In this document: one piece after another, positions 7,084 through 12,797 of the stretch
Layout of the letters: every line of letters starts with the position of its first letter
Position numbering within the stretch: the stretch's first letter is position 1
Assembly (NCBI GenBank): GCA_002368805.1
Contig: DFFH01000092.1
Location: 1-14,334, forward strand
Direction of reading: 5' to 3'
DNA length: 14,334 bases
Source of the DNA: Mageeibacillus sp. UBA3781
GTDB taxonomy: Bacteria > Bacillota > Clostridia > Saccharofermentanales > Saccharofermentanaceae
Translations under genes and position numbers: made by a program
Notes under the pieces: generated by a model
What the model saw: only the letters and a program-made list of their open reading frames with translations
The model's database searches: none
What the model was told of the DNA's origin: nothing

Positions 7084-7112
7084 GATTTTATCACGCACTT
7101 GCACAAGTGACA
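7084..7112 (-). promoter_or_regulatory. Promoter of the nadB-nadC-maf unit, extended -10
   Basis: On the minus strand, TTGTCA (7112-7107), a 17-bp spacer and TAAAAT (7089-7084), with TG at 7092-7091 giving an extended -10. The leader to the nadB ATG is about 80 nt. Its -35 box overlaps the -35 box of the opposing promoter. Confidence 0.65.
7095..7108. promoter_or_regulatory. Candidate operator in the divergent promoter region
   Basis: CACTTG (7095-7100), 2 bp, CAAGTG (7103-7108): a perfect 6-2-6 inverted repeat. It covers the spacer of the nadB promoter and touches both -35 boxes. A protein bound here could control both directions. An NAD-responsive repressor such as NiaR would fit the pathway, but I do not recognise its consensus. 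Confidence 0.35.
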
Positions 7113-7134
7113 AGGGACAGGGTAAGAGGTATAA
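7106..7134 (+). promoter_or_regulatory. Promoter of the membrane protein gene at 7241
   Basis: GTGACA (7106-7111), a 17-bp spacer and a consensus TATAAT (7129-7134). Five of six -35 bases match. The predicted transcript starts near 7141, leaving a ~100-nt leader. Confidence 0.65.
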
Positions 7135-7167
7135 TACATTATTGCTAAACTCGGATCAGTATGTCCG

Positions 7168-7197
7168 GCCGGTTACCGCAGATCGGCAAAAACCGGC
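7168..7197 (+). promoter_or_regulatory. Leader hairpin upstream of the membrane protein gene
   Basis: GCCGGTT (7168-7174) pairs with AACCGGC (7191-7197), and an inner CCG (7176-7178) with CGG (7184-7186). It lies in the predicted 5' leader and has no T-run after it, so it is not a simple terminator. Its function is unknown. Confidence 0.4.
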
Positions 7198-7240
7198 AGG
7201 AAAGAGCGGGGGAGGCACTTTAGAGAAAGGAGCGGAAAAG

Positions 7241-8236
7241 ATGAAACGCGATATCATTGGCGATATTTTCCTTGGCGGCGTATTTCTGTCGCTGCTGTTT
7301 CTTTTTTCGTTCCCGGCGTATTTCCGTTATGCCTTGAATGTACCCCGCGATATCTACCTTTTCGAGAGACTTATGAGTGTATGCTTCCTTCTGGGACTGA
7401 TCATGGGAGTGATCTGGACCTGCTGGAAGAAAAAAGTATGGGTCATGCTCGGCATAAGTGCTTTTGGATTATTGGCATATCTTCCGCAGTGGTTCCTGCC
7501 GAAGCTTGATGCCAAGCTGGCCAAATCCGGAAAGAATATCGTGGACTCACTGTTGTCCTCTTTCCTTAACCGCATCTATGAGATGGTGCATGCACCATTT
7601 ACCGGACTGATCGGGATGTGCTCCGAGAAACAGGCCGAGAAACTTCCATATCTGATCCTTCCGGTAGTCGTTATCGCCTACGTTCTTTCTCAGATCGTAA
7701 GATTCTACAGAAATGCCTATATCGCTGAGAAGAAGCAGATCCACGACTTTGACCGTTTCCGCAAACAGAACGAAGTCAGAAGTCCGGTCATGCCTTTTGC
7801 CACCGAACCGGAAACACCGTCCCCGCTGGGCACGATCGTGCTGAACGAGAAGGCCGAGGTCGCGGCAGAGTCCTTCCCGGTGAAGAAGCAGGAGAACGAC
7901 CAGACCGTCATGAATAATATCGCATCTTCAGATGCACAGGCACTTCCTTCCGGCGAACAGCCGACGGAGGTGATCGCACTGGCGGCACAGGCGCCGACAT
8001 CCCGTCCGGCAGAGGAGACACAGGTGATCGCACTGGCGGCTCATTCGCCATCGGCTCCGATCGAGCTCCCCGCGCAGTCTCCATCCACCCCGGTCGAGCT
8101 TCCTGCGCAGGCCCCGACCTCTGTGGCGCCGGCTCAGAATACCGAACCTGAGGTCGGAAACGCGGAGAATAATCTGGATTTCCCGGATGTGCACGGTGAG
8201 GCAGAGAAGATCGATGTTTTCGGAGACGATGCGTGA
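7241..8236 (+). CDS. Four-helix membrane protein with proline-rich cytoplasmic tail, family not recognised
   Basis: The protein is 331 residues. The reading frame is open far upstream, through antisense nadB, but the ATG at 7241 is the real start: GGAG (7229-7232) lies 8 nt before it, it follows the mapped promoter, and the N-terminus MKRDIIGD leads straight into a membrane helix. Predicted helices: about 9-31, 43-62, 65-86 and 135-155, with an amphipathic stretch 97-126 between the third and fourth. A basic segment (156-180) follows, then a ~150-residue low-complexity Ala/Pro/Glu tail with two VIALAA repeats (244-249, 262-267) and two ELPAQ repeats (275-279, 286-290), ending acidic (DVFGDD). 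The positive segment suggests the tail is cytoplasmic. I cannot assign a function. It may be co-transcribed with trhA, 151 bp downstream. Confidence 0.8.
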   Translation: MKRDIIGDIFLGGVFLSLLFLFSFPAYFRYALNVPRDIYLFERLMSVCFLLGLIMGVIWTCWKKKVWVMLGISAFGLLAYLPQWFLPKLDAKLAKSGKNIVDSLLSSFLNRIYEMVHAPFTGLIGMCSEKQAEKLPYLILPVVVIAYVLSQIVRFYRNAYIAEKKQIHDFDRFRKQNEVRSPVMPFATEPETPSPLGTIVLNEKAEVAAESFPVKKQENDQTVMNNIASSDAQALPSGEQPTEVIALAAQAPTSRPAEETQVIALAAHSPSAPIELPAQSPSTPVELPAQAPTSVAPAQNTEPEVGNAENNLDFPDVHGEAEKIDVFGDDA

Positions 8237-8387
8237 CCGTTACCGATCAGAAGATACGGGGAGATTAAAGAGCGATCGGAAATATAAGGATATTTAAGAG
8301 ATAAATAGTACATATAAGATAAAGGACAGAAGAAACTAGGACGAAAACCCGGAAAAGCAACCCCGGGAGTATCAGGAGGAAAAAGAA

Positions 8388-9179
8388 ATGTCAACGAACA
8401 AAGCATTCTGGCGCAGATGGCTGGGAGGTTCGAAATCGCATCCGGAGGCGGCATCAGCAAATGCTGCAGCGGATCCGCTCGAGGAGGGACTTGCAGACCT
8501 GAAATGGTCCGAAGAGGAGAAAAGAAAGGTCAAGCAGGAAGAGAGCTTCGGCGAGGAGATCGGTAATGCCACGACCCATGGTGTCATGGCGATATTTATG
8601 CTGTGCATCCTCCCGTATGCCGCAGTAAATTCTTATCTGAAAGCCAGATCCGGCAATGCGATCCTGGATTCGGTCACTACATCGGTCTTCTGCATCGGTA
8701 CATTCCTCATGTTCCTGATGTCCACCATCGACCACACCATGAAGCATGGTACCAAGCAGAAAGAAGTATTTAACCGCCTCGATCACATCATGATCTTCTT
8801 CGCGATCGCCGGAACATACACGCCGGTATGTCTTTCCATCATCGGTGGCAAGTGGGGCATCGGCCTTTGCATCGCACAGTGGGCCGTTGTGATCGCCGGC
8901 ACGCTGAAAAAGGCGATCGCTTTTTCCAAGTCGGCTGTCTCCTACGTATTCTCCGCCCTTCTTTACCTGCTGATGGGCTGGATGATCGTCCTGGCATTCC
9001 CGATCCTGTATGAACAGGCATCCCCGGTCGCTTTCTGGCTGATCCTTGCCGGCGGCCTCTGTTATACCAGCAGTGTTGTCCTGTTCTTTATGCGGTTTAA
9101 GTTTTCACACATGATTTTCCACCTGCTTGTAGTATTTGGCGCGATCTGTCATGTGATTGCACTCTGCTTTCTGGCTTGA
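8388..9179 (+). CDS. trhA: Hemolysin III / TrhA (PAQR superfamily) membrane protein
   Basis: The protein is 263 residues with about seven membrane helices. Family motifs are present: GEEIGNATTHG (55-65, His64), STIDHTMKH (112-120, His116), LDHIMIFFAIAGTYTP (131-146), and SHMIFHLLVVFGAICH (240-255) with His241, His245 and His255. The histidines and acidic residues match the metal-binding set of the PAQR/alkaline-ceramidase (CREST) superfamily. Bacterial members have been linked to membrane-fluidity homeostasis; haemolysis is a historical label. An N-terminal extension of about 50 charged residues precedes the usual family start. AGGAGG (8374-8379), 8 nt before the ATG, fixes the start. The stop is 21 bp from the next gene, so the two are probably co-transcribed. 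I see no clear promoter in the 151 bp upstream. Confidence 0.9.
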   Translation: MSTNKAFWRRWLGGSKSHPEAASANAAADPLEEGLADLKWSEEEKRKVKQEESFGEEIGNATTHGVMAIFMLCILPYAAVNSYLKARSGNAILDSVTTSVFCIGTFLMFLMSTIDHTMKHGTKQKEVFNRLDHIMIFFAIAGTYTPVCLSIIGGKWGIGLCIAQWAVVIAGTLKKAIAFSKSAVSYVFSALLYLLMGWMIVLAFPILYEQASPVAFWLILAGGLCYTSSVVLFFMRFKFSHMIFHLLVVFGAICHVIALCFLA

Positions 9180-9200
9180 TCCTAAGGGAGGTATAACGCA

Positions 9201-10883
9201 ATGAGACATTTTAAAAGCACTATCGCCGCGCTTCTTGCATTTTCCATGATCTTCCCGCTGGCATCCTGCAGGAAGAAAGTATCGGATAAGGAATTCGAGA
9301 AGAAACTGACACGTTCCACGAGAACCGAAACGACAGAACCTACCGAAACAGAACCTACGGATACTGAACCTACAGATACAGAGCCGACGGATACGGAACC
9401 GACGGATACCTCTTCGGATCCATCGAATAACCAGGGATTGAACCTTAAGTCGCCGGTCCCGGAGAAGAACTGTGCGATCGAGATCCCGCAGGACGAGCGC
9501 TTCCATTACGATATGGACCTTACCCTGGATCCGTCGAATAATACGGTGAGCGGTCATGTGGTTGCTTCTTTCTTTAATACCTCGGATAAAGCATGGGACG
9601 AACTTTGTCTTCGTGACTATGCGAGCCTTTTTAAAGATTCCCAGACTTCGGGCGTCCAGGGCTCAGATGGTGCATTGACGGAAATCACCAACATCAAGGT
9701 CGGTGCTGACGATGTTACGATGAGAAGAGATGATGACGTTTCAGTCGTCTGGTTCCCGCTGTCAAAGCCGCTTCAGCCGAAAGAAGAAATGACTATGTCT
9801 TATGATTTTACCGCGAAGATCCCGTCTCTTAAGGACCGCTTCGGTGTATATAACGATGTATATAACGTCACCAACTTCTATCCGATCCTTGCCGTTTGTA
9901 CTGAAGATGGCTGGTCTCACGAGAAGTTCTACAACATGGGCGAGTGCTTCTTCTCGGAAGTTTCCGACTATAACGTAATGCTCACGGTTCCTTCCGAGTA
10001 TAAGATCTTATCTACAGGAACCGAGACAAAAACGGATGTTCAGGGCGACAAGACGACATACACACTCAGTGCGCCGTGCGTCCGTGACTTCGTATTCTGT
10101 GCATCCAAATCTTTTAAATTCTTCGAAGGCGACTATAAAGATACCCACATCCGTGTTGTCTATGACGAAGCACATCCGGCTTCTTCCGAGATGGATGACT
10201 GCGCGCAGGCTTCCCTTAAAGCAGCGCAGGACTCTCTGGCAGCTTTCGGAGAAGCATTCGGCGAGTATCCGTATCCGGAGCTGGATATCATCCTGGCGCC
10301 GATCGAAGCCGGCGGTATGGAGTATCCGAACCTGATCATCTGCACAGCCGAGTCTTTCTACTGCATGAAGAACAGCTATGAATCGATCCCGTTCGAGCAG
10401 ATGAGCATCGTTGTGGCTCATGAGATCGGTCACCAGTGGTTCATGGGTATCGTCGGAAGCAATTCCGGTATGGAGCCCTGGCTGGATGAGTCATTCGCTT
10501 CTTATACAGAAATCGTATATGCGGAGTATCTTGGTCTGACAGACCAGTATGACCACTATTCTAAGAAGTATATGGATCTTTCGAGTACGGCTATTCATGA
10601 CTCGCTGAAGAGCATGGACCAGATCCCGATCAACCGCTCCTATTATTCGTTCAGCAGTGAAAATGCATATGTATATGCGGCTTACGAGATCGGAAAGCAG
10701 GCGCTCTACCAGATGGAAGAGTGTATCGGAAGAGAAGAATTCCATGCGATCATCCGAGAGTATGTACACAGAAACGCCTTCACCAATTCGACAGAGGATC
10801 GTTTCTTTGAAGTGCTTTTCGAGTGTGCGGGACAGGATAATCAGGAGCTCAATGCTCTTGTGGATTCTGTTTTCGAACGTTAA
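9201..10883 (+). CDS. M1 family zinc metallopeptidase lipoprotein
   Basis: The protein is 560 residues. A type II signal peptide ends in LASC, with the lipidated Cys at residue 23, so the protein should sit on the outer face of the membrane. A Thr/Glu/Pro linker (43-72) precedes the M1 N-terminal beta domain (from about 90). Catalytic set: GGMEY at 371-375 in place of the usual GAMEN, HEIGH at 407-411 with zinc ligands His407 and His411 and base Glu408, the third ligand Glu430 exactly 18 residues after HEXXH, and a probable transition-state Tyr495 in AAYEIGKQ. M1 enzymes are mostly aminopeptidases; the change in the exopeptidase motif may alter the N-terminal anchor. It lacks the long C-terminal helical domain of PepN, as many bacterial M1 lipoproteins do. 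GGAGG (9187-9191) supports the start. Confidence 0.9.
   Translation: MRHFKSTIAALLAFSMIFPLASCRKKVSDKEFEKKLTRSTRTETTEPTETEPTDTEPTDTEPTDTEPTDTSSDPSNNQGLNLKSPVPEKNCAIEIPQDERFHYDMDLTLDPSNNTVSGHVVASFFNTSDKAWDELCLRDYASLFKDSQTSGVQGSDGALTEITNIKVGADDVTMRRDDDVSVVWFPLSKPLQPKEEMTMSYDFTAKIPSLKDRFGVYNDVYNVTNFYPILAVCTEDGWSHEKFYNMGECFFSEVSDYNVMLTVPSEYKILSTGTETKTDVQGDKTTYTLSAPCVRDFVFCASKSFKFFEGDYKDTHIRVVYDEAHPASSEMDDCAQASLKAAQDSLAAFGEAFGEYPYPELDIILAPIEAGGMEYPNLIICTAESFYCMKNSYESIPFEQMSIVVAHEIGHQWFMGIVGSNSGMEPWLDESFASYTEIVYAEYLGLTDQYDHYSKKYMDLSSTAIHDSLKSMDQIPINRSYYSFSSENAYVYAAYEIGKQALYQMEECIGREEFHAIIREYVHRNAFTNSTEDRFFEVLFECAGQDNQELNALVDSVFER
9336..9410 (+). repeat. 15-bp tandem repeat encoding EPT(D/E)T x5
   Basis: Five 15-nt units within the M1 lipoprotein gene encode EPTET once and EPTDT four times (residues 46-70). 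Third positions differ between units while the protein is kept, so the repeat is selected as a spacer between membrane anchor and enzyme rather than being a very recent expansion. Thr/Pro-rich linkers of this kind are common in clostridial surface proteins. Confidence 0.85.
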
Positions 10884-10916
10884 AAACGCGCAAAAATCTC
10901 GAAATGTAATCTTTTC

Positions 10917-10945
10917 TTGCATTCTCTTGACATGGGAATTATAAT
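10917..10945 (+). promoter_or_regulatory. Promoter of the foldase-like gene
   Basis: TTGCAT (10917-10922), a 17-bp spacer and consensus TATAAT (10940-10945). The leader to the ATG at 10994 is about 40 nt. A TTGACA at 10926 is too close to the -10 to serve. Confidence 0.6.
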
Positions 10946-10993
10946 GTTGCGTGCTGAGATTTTATTATGTAATAGAAAAGGAAGGGCATAATT

Positions 10994-12583
10994 ATGTCTA
11001 ATAAGACGGATAAGGCAGGTAAAGCCAAGACTAAAAAACATATGAAAGTTTCCAAGAAGAACAAGATCATTACCATTGTTGTCGTGGTACTTCTGGTTCT
11101 TGTCTGCTTCTGCTATTTTGCCCACCAGACCGGTCTTCCGGCCAAGATTCTTCCGGGCGCAAAGGTTATGCAAACGGTAGATGGCAAGGAAAAGACGGTA
11201 AAGAAGATCAGTATCGTCGAGATGAACTACTACTATTACACCACCCTGGAAAATTACACGAAAACAGGACTTGTAAAGTCTCAGGAAGACCTTGATACCG
11301 TATATAACACCAATAACGGCCAGACATATCGTGAGATGATCTGGGAGAGCGCTGCAAATACTGCACAGCAGCAGGTTCTGGTCGAGAAAGCCGCAAACAA
11401 CGATGATTCTTTCAAGAGTGAAGCTGCGAAGGATTATGCTGAGGTCCAGGTTCGGAGCATGAGAGATTCCGTAGAGCAGTACAATGCTCTTTACGGTACC
11501 AACATGACCATGGATCAGTACCTGCAGAGACGCTACGGCAAGGGCATGACCGCCCAGATCTACCGCAAGCTCATGAGACGTGCGGCGATCGTGGAAGAAT
11601 ATACCCAGTTCGTTAAGCAGTTTAAGAGCGTTCCGACAGCTGAACAGATCGATGCGAAGCACAACGAAGATCCGAATGCTGACAAGTCTGTAAAGATGCA
11701 GCTTTTCTTCGTTGCAGCTGAAAGCAACAAGGATTCTACGGAAGAAGAGAAGAAGGATGCGATGAAGGTAGCTGAGGAGAAGGCACATAAGATCGCTGAT
11801 AACTGCACGAACTATCTTGACTTTCAGATCCGTGTCCGTTCCGTATGCGACGAGGCTTACTTAAAGCGTATGAACGACGGTGAAGATCCGACATCGATCG
11901 ATGGCCAGACCAAGGCAAATCTCGAGGCCTATAACAAGGAATTCGCAGAGCTCTGCTTCAACCCGGAGACCAAGCCGAACACCAGCATGGTATTCCCGGA
12001 CAGCGAGGGAGTCGGATATTTCGCCGCACTTTTCGAAGAAGCATATCTTGATGAAGAGCAGGTTGCTTCCTTCCGTGTGATCGAGCTTTCCGATGAACTT
12101 CTTAAGGACATCACCAAGTCTCCGGATGACAAGGCTCCTTCTTTCGAGAAGCTGGAAGCTGAACTGAAGGGCTATCAGAGCCAGGTAACTTCCGAAGAAG
12201 ATTTCATCAGATTTGCCAAGGAGCACACGATCGATACTCCGTCTCTCCTTAAGGGCGGTTACTATGCCGGTGTTACTGCTGACAACGAGGATATGTTCCC
12301 GAGAACAGCTGTCAACGATGAGTCCGATCCGGTTCTTGCCAAGGAAGACCAGGAGCTGATCGACTGGCTCTATTCCGCAGACAGAAAGAAGGGCGACATG
12401 ATCGTCATCCGCTGCGCAAGTTCCGTCAAGCTCTATTACTTCTGCGATAATGTACCGGCCTGGAAGAACCGTATCCGCAATACGATGACCAATGAGAATT
12501 ATGACGCTTGGTACAAAGCGAGTGCATCAGATGAATCGTACTCTACAGTGATCAATCACGGCCTGATCGATTTCTTCTCATAA
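10994..12583 (+). CDS. Membrane-anchored PrsA/SurA-like foldase (probable peptidyl-prolyl isomerase-related protein)
   Basis: The protein is 529 residues. A Lys-rich cytoplasmic N-terminus (1-24) and one membrane helix (about 25-43) place the rest outside the cell. Unlike PrsA there is no lipobox Cys, so it is held by the helix. Residues 70-215 are a helical SurA-N/PrsA-like chaperone region (for example MTMDQYLQRRYG at 171-182). Residues about 231-450 resemble a divergent parvulin domain: VKMQLFFVAAES, then a helix rich in Glu/Lys/Ala, and later FIRFAKEHTIDTPSLLKGGYY, which recalls the 'S...GGdlG' segment. The parvulin assignment is by pattern only, and isomerase activity may be lost. GGAAGGG just upstream supports the ATG. 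Secreted-protein folding is the likely role. Confidence 0.65.
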   Translation: MSNKTDKAGKAKTKKHMKVSKKNKIITIVVVVLLVLVCFCYFAHQTGLPAKILPGAKVMQTVDGKEKTVKKISIVEMNYYYYTTLENYTKTGLVKSQEDLDTVYNTNNGQTYREMIWESAANTAQQQVLVEKAANNDDSFKSEAAKDYAEVQVRSMRDSVEQYNALYGTNMTMDQYLQRRYGKGMTAQIYRKLMRRAAIVEEYTQFVKQFKSVPTAEQIDAKHNEDPNADKSVKMQLFFVAAESNKDSTEEEKKDAMKVAEEKAHKIADNCTNYLDFQIRVRSVCDEAYLKRMNDGEDPTSIDGQTKANLEAYNKEFAELCFNPETKPNTSMVFPDSEGVGYFAALFEEAYLDEEQVASFRVIELSDELLKDITKSPDDKAPSFEKLEAELKGYQSQVTSEEDFIRFAKEHTIDTPSLLKGGYYAGVTADNEDMFPRTAVNDESDPVLAKEDQELIDWLYSADRKKGDMIVIRCASSVKLYYFCDNVPAWKNRIRNTMTNENYDAWYKASASDESYSTVINHGLIDFFS

Positions 12584-12610
12584 AAAATCACTCGCAAATA
12601 AAATTTTGCG

Positions 12611-12639
12611 TTGACACTTGAAATAGATCGTGGTATCAT
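12611..12639 (+). promoter_or_regulatory. Strong promoter of rpoB
   Basis: Consensus TTGACA (12611-12616), a 17-bp spacer and TATCAT (12634-12639). The AT-rich tract just upstream (12596-12607) could act as an UP element; it also forms CGCAAA/TTTGCG (12593-12598/12605-12610) abutting the -35. Transcription should start near 12646. Confidence 0.75.
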
Positions 12640-12645
12640 TCTATA

Positions 12646-12797
12646 CTGCGTTACAATGGGTAGGGCTACTTTACCCATTTTGACCAAAAAGCATGGCTGA
12701 GCTTGCAAAGCCTGCTTTTGAGCAGTATAGGAAGGTGCGCGATCTATTTTGCGTACACGTAAACAAAGTTGTTTACGAAGTCGAGAGGTGATGTGTA
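12646..12797 (+). promoter_or_regulatory. Structured 5' leader of rpoB with three hairpins
   Basis: A leader of ~150 nt with three stem-loops: AATGGGTA/TACCCATT (12655-12662/12672-12679, followed by TTTT in all); AAAAGCA-t-GGCT/AGCC-TGCTTTT (12687-12698/12709-12719); and CGTAAACA/TGTTTACG (12758-12765/12770-12777) with an AAGT loop, just before the ribosome binding site AGGTG (12786-12790). The first two have short T-runs and could act as weak attenuators. The third could affect translation. I do not recognise a known riboswitch or ribosomal-protein-binding leader. Confidence 0.55.

Noticed and set aside
5699..7240. Very long open frame antisense to nadB/nadC that runs in phase into the membrane protein gene, 845 codons in all
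   Set aside because: The upstream part mirrors strongly conserved nadB and nadC. The frame is open only because codons whose complements are stops are rare here. The ATG at 7241 has its own ribosome binding site and promoter.
8237..8387. Promoter before trhA from TATAAG sequences at 8283 and 8313
   Set aside because: Neither has a recognisable -35 at a suitable distance. The 6-bp inverted repeat CCGATC/GATCGG (8243/8274) is too short to interpret.
10926..10945. TTGACA next to TATAAT upstream of the foldase gene
   Set aside because: Only about 8 bp separate them; TTGCAT at 10917 gives the correct 17-bp spacing to the same -10.
12655..12681. Full intrinsic terminator in the rpoB leader
   Set aside because: The 8-bp stem is followed by only four T, too few for efficient termination, and rpoB must be transcribed through it. 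Kept only as part of the leader.
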